Below, one piece after another: positions 40,585 through 47,011 of a stretch of DNA of 47,011 nt. The DNA comes from an uncultured Eubacteriales bacterium (lineage in GTDB: Bacteria > Bacillota > Clostridia > Oscillospirales > Acutalibacteraceae), in assembly GCA_900317815.1 (NCBI GenBank), contig ONIC01000202.1, positions 1 through 47,011 of the forward strand. Reading direction: 5' to 3'. Below the pieces are notes generated by a model. The model was not told the origin of the DNA. It was given only the letters and a program-made list of their open reading frames with translations, and ran no database searches. Positions within the stretch are counted from its first letter, which is position 1, and each line of letters starts with the position of its first letter. The translations under genes and the position numbers were made by a program.

Positions 40585-41583
40585 TTACTTTTTCATTCTG
40601 CTTGATGTCATATCGTAAAGTTCTCCCTTTACACCCGTATAAGAGGACGTGCTCTTGCGGGAAGCGTTGTCCGGAGCTTCTGAGTTTGTTTTACTCTGTA
40701 CCACATCGGAGGTTGAACGGCGGGAGGAGGCGCTTGACGTTCGATTTTCCACTTCGGCGGCTGTCCTGACTGCACTTGTGTCCGTCCTGCTGTCTGCTTT
40801 TGACGCCGTTGTCTGACCGTCTTTCATTATCATAGCTCCGTTGGCATCGGTCGTGTAGCTGCCCTTCGGAAGCAGCTGAGATATAGGCACGATCTCGTAG
40901 CCTTGCGACTGAATGTACTCAATGACGGAAGGCAGGGCTTCGGGTGTGTTCTTCGCGCCGTTGTGCATAAGTATTATAGATCCCGGGGAGAGATTGTTCT
41001 GTACCTTCGCCAGAATATCTGCGGGGGAGGGATCCTGCCAGTCGAGCGAGTCGATGCTCCACTGTATGCAGTACATATCAAGCCCGTTTACCGTATCAAC
41101 GACACTGTTGTTGTAATCGCCGTAGGGCGGACGGAAGAGAGTAGGGCGTTTGCCTGTCAGCTTTTCTATCTCACTGTTGCAGGTCTCTATTTCGTTCGTG
41201 ACTGCATCGCCGCCGAGCTGCGTCAGGTACGGGTGTGTGTTTGAATGGTTGCCGACGTCGTGGCCTGCCTCGGAGATCTTCTTTACATCATCGGGATAAT
41301 TACGTACCCAGTCTCCTACAAGAAAGAACGTCGTCTTGACCTTGTATCTGTCGAGAATATCGAGAAGTGTCTGCGTCTGTTCGTTCCCCCATGCAGCGTC
41401 AAAGCTCAGTGCGACCTGTTTTTTCTCCGTCTTTACATAGTAGATAGGAATACTTCGCCCTCCTGCGTTTGCCGCAACAGCGGTCTCGGAGCGATGAACT
41501 CCCGCAAAGCCTGCGCCTGCAATAATCGCAAGCGCTGCTGCGAGTGCCGCAAGCCTTTTCCTCGTAAGAATAAAAACTCTCAT
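40585..41583 (-). CDS. PdaB-like polysaccharide deacetylase (CE4 family)
   Basis: This 332-residue exported enzyme has an N-terminal membrane or signal segment (10-30), a NodB homology domain (about 50-245) and a Ser/Thr-rich tail of about 80 residues. CE4 motifs are FDAAW (base Asp62), HSNTH (His113, His117), RPPYGD, WSIDSLDW and ILMHN (His207). In classic CE4 enzymes motif 1 is TFDDG; here the metal-binding second Asp is replaced by Ala, as in PdaB-type proteins, so catalysis may be weak or metal-independent. It probably deacetylates cell-wall glycan. GGAGGA precedes the ATG by 7 bases. Confidence 0.88.
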   Translation of the reverse strand: MRVFILTRKRLAALAAALAIIAGAGFAGVHRSETAVAANAGGRSIPIYYVKTEKKQVALSFDAAWGNEQTQTLLDILDRYKVKTTFFLVGDWVRNYPDDVKKISEAGHDVGNHSNTHPYLTQLGGDAVTNEIETCNSEIEKLTGKRPTLFRPPYGDYNNSVVDTVNGLDMYCIQWSIDSLDWQDPSPADILAKVQNNLSPGSIILMHNGAKNTPEALPSVIEYIQSQGYEIVPISQLLPKGSYTTDANGAMIMKDGQTTASKADSRTDTSAVRTAAEVENRTSSASSRRSTSDVVQSKTNSEAPDNASRKSTSSYTGVKGELYDMTSSRMKK

Positions 41584-41693
41584 ATTGATTCCTCCGTTTC
41601 ACGGAACGCCCGTTTTGCGATCCTCATTTGTGAATAATATATGCAGGCGATGGCTTGGGATATTACATAAATTTTCAATGAGTAATTATACAT

Positions 41694-41722
41694 AATATAC
41701 AAAATATGGGGCAAAATCGCAA
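41694..41722 (-). promoter_or_regulatory. Putative promoter of the deacetylase gene
   Basis: On the minus strand TTGCGA (41717-41722) and TATATT (41694-41699) are 17 bp apart, about 110 bases before the start codon. Confidence 0.4.
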
Positions 41723-41791
41723 TTATGAACGAATGCGAAAAAATAAACAAAAAAGTTAACAAAAATTTTGTATGGAATTTTTTGATTAATC

Positions 41792-41911
41792 TTGAATTAA
41801 TATCCGTGTTAGTGTATAATGGTCAATGTGAGGAAATGGTCGGATTTTGGCGAAAGTAAATGCTGAATGACAATCGGGAACAGTTTTTCGATAATTGTTC
41901 TCGAATTTTTT
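41792..41911 (+). ncRNA. Candidate small RNA with own promoter and terminator
   Basis: TTGAAT (41792-41797) and TATAAT (41815-41820), 17 bp apart, start a predicted transcript near 41827. It ends at a terminator whose CGGGAACA (41875-41882) pairs with TGTTCTCG (41896-41903; one G-U pair), followed by AATTTTTT. The RNA would be about 85 bases. Only very short frames (15 and 7 codons) occur, without convincing ribosome sites. It lies 230 bp upstream of the acidic membrane protein gene, which has its own promoter. The rest of the 41584-42140 gap is AT-rich. Confidence 0.5.
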
Positions 41912-42049
41912 ATCTGCTTTATGTTGAATATCACGATTTGCGGGAAATGGACCGCAGGTGAAGTTTTGGGGCTTGTTTATGCATTATAATATTTGCATTA
42001 ATACATAAAACAGACGCGGCTTTTCGACCAAATTTCTATTAAAGGACTA

Positions 42050-42078
42050 TTGCCACATTCCGAACTCTCTGATATAAT
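42050..42078 (+). promoter_or_regulatory. Promoter of the acidic membrane protein gene
   Basis: TTGCCA (42050-42055) and TATAAT (42073-42078) are 17 bp apart with an extended -10 TGA; 63 bases before the start. Confidence 0.7.
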
Positions 42079-42140
42079 TAGAATATTATGAGGAATAGTA
42101 TTTGTATATGGAAGAGAGAATAAATTAAAGGAAGAAAAGA

Positions 42141-44948
42141 GTGATACGAATGAGCGATTATATTGACGAGACCTCTCTGACCGACGAGGAAGTCGCAGCA
42201 GCGATCGCGGAAGCCAAGGCGAAAAAAGCCGCACGCTCCAGGAATCTGCTCGAGAAGACTCCCGAAGATCAGAACAAGACTCTCGACACCGAAGACTCAA
42301 ACGCACTTATCGACGCCAGCAATTCAGCAGCTAAGCTTGAAGCGGAGGAGGATGAATCCCCCGCAGTAAGAAGCGCAAAGTCGTTCTCAAACGCTTTTGC
42401 GGCAGCTAAGAAAAAGCGTGAAGCAGACCTTCTCAAGAAGAAGGAAGAGCGTCAGGCGGAGGCTGAGGAAAAGGAAGAGGAAGAGTCCGAGGAGGAAGAA
42501 AAGGAGAACGAGGTCGCAGCTGCAGCAGTCATTGACGAAGATGACGGCGAGGACGCGCAGTTCGATACCGATTCCGAAGACGATGATGAAGAGTATGAGG
42601 ATGATTACGAGGACGATGAGGACGAGGATGATTCCGAGTACGACTATGAAGACGATGATGAAGACGACGATGAAGATGACGAAGAAGAGTATGGCGAGGA
42701 CGACGAAGATGACGGCGACTTCGACAGTGACGGCATCTTTGAGACAGACGACGAGAACGGCGAGTATAACACCACTGTTCCCGTAGACGAAGATGAAGAC
42801 GAGTATGATGACGATGAAGAAGATGCAGACGAGGATGAAGATGAAAGCACATTCTCGACAAAGACAAAGGTCATCATCGGTATAATCATTGCAGTTCTTG
42901 TGATTGCGATCATTGCGGCGTTTGCGTTCTTTATGAAGGGCTCGGGCAGCGACAAGAATACGTCTTCTACTGTATCTGTAGTTGACGGCGAGGTAACGAG
43001 CGTCAAGTTTGCAGAACCGTCTGTAAGTCTCCAGGTCGGCGAGACAAAGGCTCTCAAGATAGTTGTGGAGCCTGCCGATGCAAAGGATAAGACATTCAAG
43101 CTCAAGTCGAATGACGAGAGCATCGTAAAGGTAAACGAGCAGGGTCAGATCACGGGTATTTCTTCGGGCAGCACGACTGTTACGGCAACGCTCAAGAGCA
43201 ACCCGACAATGACGGCTTCTCTCGTTGTAAATGTTATCGACGAGGAGCAGAGTACTCTCAATGTATTCAACAGATTTGTAAACTCGATACTTGACGGTAC
43301 AACCGATATCGACTCCGACGAGGAGACAGATACGACCGAGGACGAAAACCTCGATGAGCAGGAAGATACCGAGTCCGACAGCGACAGTGATACAGACAGC
43401 GAGGCTCCCAAGAAAGCTACTCATAAGCTCACAGGCAACAAGATCGACGACTTTGACAGTGACGGAGAGCTTGAGCTTGCGCTCTACTATGAGCCGAACA
43501 CAGATAACGAAGAGCCTCTCGTTCGTGTGTTCCGCTATACAGATGCAAGCGCTGCCGAGACTGAGACAGATTCCGAAGAGGAAGAGCTGCTCTATGATGA
43601 GTTCGGCAACCCGATCGAGTCGAGCGACACCGACAGCGAGACAGATTCCGAACCCGCAGCAGACAGCGAGAAGGATAAGGCTTCCGCAGGTGAGAAGGCG
43701 ATCGTTGAAGTCGAGCCTTACTCCGAAGCGTATATGACGATCCACTCCGCACTCGAGGCAGATTCTGCGGCTACTCCGTGGAATACGAGCTACCTTGAGG
43801 TCAAGGAAAGCGAGCAGGTCACAGCAAGAGTCAGGATCCTCTCTTCGGGCTATGAAGCTCCGACATACACCTACGAATCCGAGGATGAAGAGATCGCAAC
43901 GGTAGACAAGCAGGGCAACATCAAGGGTGTTAAGCCCGGTACAGTATTCATCACAGTAAGCTCTCCGCTCAACTCCGATGCTGTCGCTAAGGTCAAGGTA
44001 AGAGTTAAGGACGACACGGATCTGCTTGACGATTATCTCGCAAATATCCCTGTTGTAAACAACACAAATGACGCAGTTTTCCCGACAGAGACACTGACGG
44101 GCAAGGCTATCGTAGATATCGACAACGACGGCGTGAGCGAGCTGCTGCTCAGATTCCGCTACAGCGACAATGTCGAGGCGATCAACGTTATCAAGGTAGA
44201 GAACGAGAAGTGCGTATGCTACAAGACATATCACAACCTCTCCGATCTCTATGAATACAATGACGGCGACGGTTCCTACAGCAACTCGATCCTGATCCAC
44301 TATACGACAGGCAGAGTATGCATGGAGTACAAGGCGACGGTTGCAAAGTCGGGCTCAAAGTCGAGAACGAGCGAGGAGAAGATCCTTACGATCGAGAGCG
44401 GCGGAAGCCTCAACGAGATCGTAAACTTCAGAACCACGACCGATATCTCCACAAAGACAGTTACGAGTGAGGTAACAGGTACAACTTCGAGAGTTACTTC
44501 GAGCTATGACGACGAGGAAGATACAGATTCCGAGACGTACTATGGCGAGGATACCGACAGCGAAGAGGATACAACATCTCACATCGACGAGGATAACGAC
44601 GGCTGGGACGATATCACAGGCGAGTACTTCGGCTCGTATGCAGCGTTTGAGTTCGATGAGATCGCAGAGAACGGTATAGATATGACGAACAAGAAGCCTG
44701 TCAAAGTCCTTCCGCAGATCACGGGCGCTCCCGACGATGAGGAAGAAGAGGATTACGACTACAACGACAATGATGACGACGATTACGAGGAAGAGGAAAC
44801 GACTTCTACGGTTACTACAGAGGTAACGGAGGAGACAACGAAGTACTTCGTAAACGGTACGCCTGTTGACAGAAACGTATACGAAGAGACGCTTACAAGA
44901 TACTCTGCAACATACAGCGTATGGAATGCGTGGGAAAGCGTATACTGA
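42141..44948 (+). CDS. Highly acidic single-pass membrane protein with Big2 domains and DxDxDG repeats
   Basis: This 935-residue protein is of unknown function. A charged, helical N-terminal part (1-125) leads to an extreme Asp/Glu region (131-236), one membrane helix (243-265), then the extracellular part: a Big2-like domain (about 283-368), acidic linker, DxDxDG motif in DDFDSDGELEL (436-446), acidic linker, a second Big2-like domain (about 553-622), DIDNDGVSELLL (659-670), a Ser/Thr/Asp linker, DEDNDGWDDI (816-825) and a Tyr/Thr-rich end. The two DxDxDGxxEL units resemble Ca2+-binding FG-GAP/VCBS strands. By the positive-inside rule the Asp/Glu tract should be cytoplasmic. GTG 42141 (AAAGGAAG 6 bases upstream) or ATG 42150 is the start. 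Confidence 0.82.
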   Translation: MIRMSDYIDETSLTDEEVAAAIAEAKAKKAARSRNLLEKTPEDQNKTLDTEDSNALIDASNSAAKLEAEEDESPAVRSAKSFSNAFAAAKKKREADLLKKKEERQAEAEEKEEEESEEEEKENEVAAAAVIDEDDGEDAQFDTDSEDDDEEYEDDYEDDEDEDDSEYDYEDDDEDDDEDDEEEYGEDDEDDGDFDSDGIFETDDENGEYNTTVPVDEDEDEYDDDEEDADEDEDESTFSTKTKVIIGIIIAVLVIAIIAAFAFFMKGSGSDKNTSSTVSVVDGEVTSVKFAEPSVSLQVGETKALKIVVEPADAKDKTFKLKSNDESIVKVNEQGQITGISSGSTTVTATLKSNPTMTASLVVNVIDEEQSTLNVFNRFVNSILDGTTDIDSDEETDTTEDENLDEQEDTESDSDSDTDSEAPKKATHKLTGNKIDDFDSDGELELALYYEPNTDNEEPLVRVFRYTDASAAETETDSEEEELLYDEFGNPIESSDTDSETDSEPAADSEKDKASAGEKAIVEVEPYSEAYMTIHSALEADSAATPWNTSYLEVKESEQVTARVRILSSGYEAPTYTYESEDEEIATVDKQGNIKGVKPGTVFITVSSPLNSDAVAKVKVRVKDDTDLLDDYLANIPVVNNTNDAVFPTETLTGKAIVDIDNDGVSELLLRFRYSDNVEAINVIKVENEKCVCYKTYHNLSDLYEYNDGDGSYSNSILIHYTTGRVCMEYKATVAKSGSKSRTSEEKILTIESGGSLNEIVNFRTTTDISTKTVTSEVTGTTSRVTSSYDDEEDTDSETYYGEDTDSEEDTTSHIDEDNDGWDDITGEYFGSYAAFEFDEIAENGIDMTNKKPVKVLPQITGAPDDEEEEDYDYNDNDDDDYEEEETTSTVTTEVTEETTKYFVNGTPVDRNVYEETLTRYSATYSVWNAWESVY
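42523..42855 (+). repeat. GAT/GAC/GAG low-complexity tract
   Basis: More than 300 bases consist mainly of Asp and Glu codons with scattered Tyr/Ser codons. The same composition leaves a long stop-free frame on the opposite strand. The tract is a candidate for length variation between strains. Confidence 0.75.
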
Positions 44949-44956
44949 TTAATTGA

Positions 44957-44992
44957 GAAACTCCCTTCGGACATGCCGGAGGGAGTTTTTTA
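44957..44992 (+). terminator. Terminator of the acidic membrane protein gene
   Basis: AAACTCCCTTCGG and CCGGAGGGAGTTT pair around ACATG, followed by TTT. The 44995-45175 stretch has no gene I can support; a small CCCG..CGGG hairpin with ACTTTTAT sits at 45147-45167. Confidence 0.88.
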
Positions 44993-45179
44993 CGGTGCAA
45001 TACGTATGATATTGAGTGAAGGTGTGCAGCGGCGCGTATACATACAGAGATGCACGGGTTGAGAGCTATATTACTGTTAGAGAAAAGAGTACGGGATCTT
45101 AAACGATCCGGACGCAGGATATATCGCTGATGAATAAGACAGAAGCCCGGTGTGCAGTCGGGACTTTTATGCATAAAAA

Positions 45180-45205
45180 ATGCCCGCACGATTTTGTGCG
45201 GGCAT
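45180..45205 (-). terminator. Terminator of pilin-like gene 1
   Basis: ATGCCCGCAC and GTGCGGGCAT pair perfectly around GATTTT; a T-run follows on the minus strand. Confidence 0.85.
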
Positions 45206-45218
45206 TGATCTTTTTACG

Positions 45219-45707
45219 TCAGATCTCATCGGAAAGCTGAGTAACAGCAGTTGCGGCGTTGATGACCACGCAGCCGTTTGATCCTGCGCGGTCGACATCC
45301 GGGGCGGGTGTACCGCAGTTCTTAGTGCCTCCGCTGATGCAGACAGCGCCTTTATAGTAGACCATCTGATATGTAGTGTTGTCGAATGTACGTGTGAAGA
45401 ATGAACTGTCAACATCGAGCTGATTGGTATAGCAAACATCTCCCACAGTTGCGAGCGCCGCCGTAACACCCGATCTGCCGTAGACTACTGTTCTGTTACA
45501 GGCCACGGCGTTGCTCATGCACTCTTTGACTACCATATCGAGCGTTTCACAGTCGGATTCCATAACACTGATCTTTGCGGCGTTGATGGTGGTGCTGATA
45601 AGCGGAATAACGATTGCGGAGAGTATTGCAAGTATCGCAATAACTATCACAAGCTCAACGAGTGTAAATCCTTTTTTGCTTTTTTTCATTTTATTCATCA
45701 TCGTCAT
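45219..45707 (-). CDS. Type IV pilin-like protein 1
   Basis: This 162-residue protein has a class III (prepilin) signal: a basic leader, cleavage site KKG/FTLVE with Glu5 of the mature form, and a hydrophobic helix of about 20 residues. The globular part has six cysteines (C53, C63, C70, C92, C118, C130 by rough count), more than its neighbour, and a Gly/Asn-rich end. It would be cut by a prepilin peptidase and assembled into a pilus or pseudopilus by machinery not encoded here. AAGGAAGG supports the ATG. It is related to the next two pilin-like genes in the leader and helix and in the TTINAAKISVMESD segment. Confidence 0.88.
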   Translation of the reverse strand: MTMMNKMKKSKKGFTLVELVIVIAILAILSAIVIPLISTTINAAKISVMESDCETLDMVVKECMSNAVACNRTVVYGRSGVTAALATVGDVCYTNQLDVDSSFFTRTFDNTTYQMVYYKGAVCISGGTKNCGTPAPDVDRAGSNGCVVINAATAVTQLSDEI

Positions 45708-45749
45708 AACTAATACCTTCCTTTGAAATTAAGACCGCATTGAAAATGC

Positions 45750-45802
45750 ATTGATATCAATTTGTCAATGATATTATATACTATCTTCAAGCTATTTTGC
45801 AA
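45750..45802 (-). promoter_or_regulatory. Promoter and palindrome upstream of pilin-like gene 1
   Basis: On the minus strand TTGCAA (45797-45802) and TATAAT (45773-45778) are 18 bp apart. Just downstream of the start site lies the perfect palindrome ATTGATATCAAT (45750-45761), next to a CATTGA..TCAATG inverted repeat; an operator is possible. Confidence 0.5.
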
Positions 45803-45889
45803 TGCATAAGCTCTGAGAATGTGTACAAAGGAACATTACAATATTTATGCAAAATGAACTATTAATTGTGACAGATAATATCACAAAAA

Positions 45890-45919
45890 ACAGCTCCCGG
45901 ACAAACGCCCGAGAGCTGT
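45890..45919 (-). terminator. Terminator of pilin-like gene 2
   Basis: ACAGCTC(C)CGG pairs with CCCGAGAGCTGT around ACAAACG; on the minus strand TTTTTTG follows. Confidence 0.85.
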
Positions 45920-45941
45920 GTAATGAACTTGAATGTGAGGT

Positions 45942-46454
45942 TTACGTCGGGTCAAGATCGCGGATCGATGTGTTGCCGCGAACTATACTAACGATAGTAG
46001 TCGGAGTTTTTGTGCCGCCCGAGATCTCTATGCCGATATTCTTTGTGAATACCATTGTGTAGGAAACACCGCCGATGTTTCTTGAGAAGAATGTACCGTC
46101 ATCAACTGTGTAGTTTCCACCCTGTCCGATATCATTTTCCTTGCAAATGTCAGCAACGGTAGCAAGAGCAGCGGACTTGCTGTTGTACGTTATTCCGCGG
46201 AGCTCTACCTTGGAAATATTAACGGCTTCCTTTACAAGCATATTAAGCGTAGCCGCATCGGATTCCATGACCGACATTTTAGAACTGTTGATCGTAGTTG
46301 TAATGACGGGGATCGCGATAGCTGCAAGTATCGCAAGTATAGCGATGACAATAACCAGCTCGACCAGTGTAAAACCCTTCTTCTTTTTTGCACATTGACG
46401 GATCTTTTCTTTAAGATTCCTACAGACCTTCTTTTCGCTTTTTTTCGTTCTCAT
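45942..46454 (-). CDS. Type IV pilin-like protein 2
   Basis: This 170-residue prepilin has an unusually long basic leader of about 27 residues, then KKKG/FTLVELVIVIAI. The globular part has the shared TTINSSKMSVMESDAATLNMLVKEA segment, then a beta-rich region (DGTFFSRNIGGVSYTMVF), with only one cysteine in the mature head. The start at 46454 follows AAAGGTGAG; a longer in-frame reading upstream covers promoter-like sequence and is rejected. It is next to pilin-like gene 1 on the same strand, but each has its own terminator, so they are separate transcripts, probably a duplicated pair. Confidence 0.87.
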   Translation of the reverse strand: MRTKKSEKKVCRNLKEKIRQCAKKKKGFTLVELVIVIAILAILAAIAIPVITTTINSSKMSVMESDAATLNMLVKEAVNISKVELRGITYNSKSAALATVADICKENDIGQGGNYTVDDGTFFSRNIGGVSYTMVFTKNIGIEISGGTKTPTTIVSIVRGNTSIRDLDPT

Positions 46455-46522
46455 AAAGCTCACCTTTCTTTCATGTTGTGAATACGATTCCCTAAGCAGC
46501 TCAGAATACATCGGAACTGCTC

Positions 46523-46552
46523 TATATACGTAATTATATAATAAACTGTCAA
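46523..46552 (-). promoter_or_regulatory. Promoter of pilin-like gene 2
   Basis: On the minus strand TTGACA (46547-46552) and TATATA (46523-46528) are 18 bp apart; an overlapping TTGAAA..TATAAT pair is an alternative. The 46553-46820 part of this gap is AT-rich without other recognised sites. Confidence 0.5.
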
Positions 46553-46824
46553 TAATTTTCAATAGCGAACTTAAAATAAACTGCACAATTATGAAGAGAA
46601 AATGTTGTTGATAATTACTTTTATTATTGAACATAAGGTGTAATAATAAAGACCGAACGCAGCGTCTGATCAGTGACTGTTCAACAGAATAATTGCGTGC
46701 TATGTGAACGTGCTCTGACGTAAACGGGGCTTTGTTCAAGTAAGCTACAGCTTAAATAGGCGAATTGCACAAAAAGAATTAACATTTTTTTACGTCCGAA
46801 GAAACGAAAAATGCAGAAAATCTA

Positions 46825-46853
46825 TTGACTTGTGCCTTGATTTGGTGTATTAT
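46825..46853 (+). promoter_or_regulatory. Promoter of pilin-like gene 3
   Basis: TTGACT (46825-46830) and TATTAT (46848-46853) are 17 bp apart on the plus strand, 72 bases before the start codon at 46926. Confidence 0.65.
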
Positions 46854-46925
46854 AAATTTGCAATCAAAACACAAGTCCGTCATAGCTTGTGTGAAAAAAT
46901 TTAATAAAGAAAGAGGTAATGAACT

Positions 46926-47011
46926 ATGACAATGATGCAGAAAGTCCAGGCTAAGAAGTCGAAGAAAGGTTTTACACTCGTAGAGCTCGTAATCGTTATT
47001 GCAATCCTTGC
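46926..47011 (+). CDS. Type IV pilin-like protein 3 (cut by the window end)
   Basis: Only the first 28 codons are visible: a short basic leader (MTMMQKVQAKKSKKG) and the start of the prepilin helix FTLVELVIVIAIL. The leader start MTMM is shared with pilin-like protein 1. It is on the opposite strand to the other two, forming a divergent arrangement. AGAGG lies about 12 bases upstream of the ATG. What follows is outside the window; assembly genes could be there. Confidence 0.85.
   Translation, partial: MTMMQKVQAKKSKKGFTLVELVIVIAIL

Noticed and set aside
42387..44300. Stop-free frame of more than 600 codons on the minus strand across the acidic protein gene
   Set aside because: It follows from the GAT/GAC/GAG codon bias of the plus-strand gene. 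The protein would be a hydrophobic Val/Ile/Cys-rich low-complexity chain with no ribosome site or promoter.
46455..46739. N-terminal extension of pilin-like protein 2
   Set aside because: It covers promoter-like AT-rich sequence and would bury the prepilin leader far from the N-terminus.
1..47011. tRNA, rRNA, CRISPR or phage genes
   Set aside because: I looked for tRNA T-arm patterns, regular spaced repeats, integrase and capsid-like proteins and saw none.

Overview
The window looks like a chromosomal segment of a Gram-positive, starch-degrading gut Clostridium-class bacterium, most likely a Ruminococcus-type member of the Oscillospiraceae. The pointers are AGGAGG ribosome sites with frequent GTG/TTG starts, extended -10 promoters (TGnTATAAT), a secreted alpha-amylase that carries a starch-binding module and a dockerin (an amylosome component), a class B sortase, a maltodextrin-type ABC importer, and DAP-type MurE. 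This placement is inferred from gene content only. I saw no rRNA, tRNA, CRISPR array or phage.

Layout. 1-10340 (+): the end of a MITE-like repeat, a rhomboid protease, then a Ter stress cluster (YceG-like, TelA-like, four TerD paralogues) and a PMCA-type Ca2+ ATPase. 10481-12868 (-): a peroxide-defence operon gpx-trxA-trxB-ohrR, whose promoter overlaps a sequence very like the B. subtilis OhrR operator. 13262-17377 (+): ftsZ, then a small alarmone synthetase followed by a two-component system whose stop codon lies at the end of a 264-bp MITE-like insertion. 17715-19169 (-): murE. 19170-19992: a long non-coding stretch with an orphan promoter and the malE promoter. 19993-23785 (+): a three-gene maltodextrin importer without its ATPase.

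24111-27172 (+): a compact surface-assembly cluster made of a tiny LPXTG-like anchor protein, class B sortase, LCP ligase, PqqD-like protein and a Ser/His (SipW/Sec11-type) signal-peptidase-like protein. It is followed by the dockerin amylase, which has a perfect consensus promoter. Import, surface display and extracellular starch hydrolysis are therefore adjacent.

29902-33980: an unknown protein (-), then murI, a DUF1934 protein and argS (+). 34122-35704 (-): an ECF sigma factor and a membrane anti-sigma-like protein with a Big2-like end. 36324-37916 (+): a cytoplasmic BspA-type leucine-rich-repeat protein. 38110-41583 (-): an EF-G paralogue with a degenerate G4 motif, and a PdaB-like polysaccharide deacetylase. 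41792-44948 (+): a candidate small RNA, then a very acidic single-pass membrane protein with Big2 and DxDxDG repeats. 45219-47011: three type IV pilin-like genes (two -, one + and cut by the window end) with no assembly genes in view.

The strongest candidates for something undescribed are the sortase/LCP/PqqD/peptidase cluster beside the amylosome gene, the acidic membrane protein with the candidate sRNA upstream of it, and the TA-flanked MITE family.
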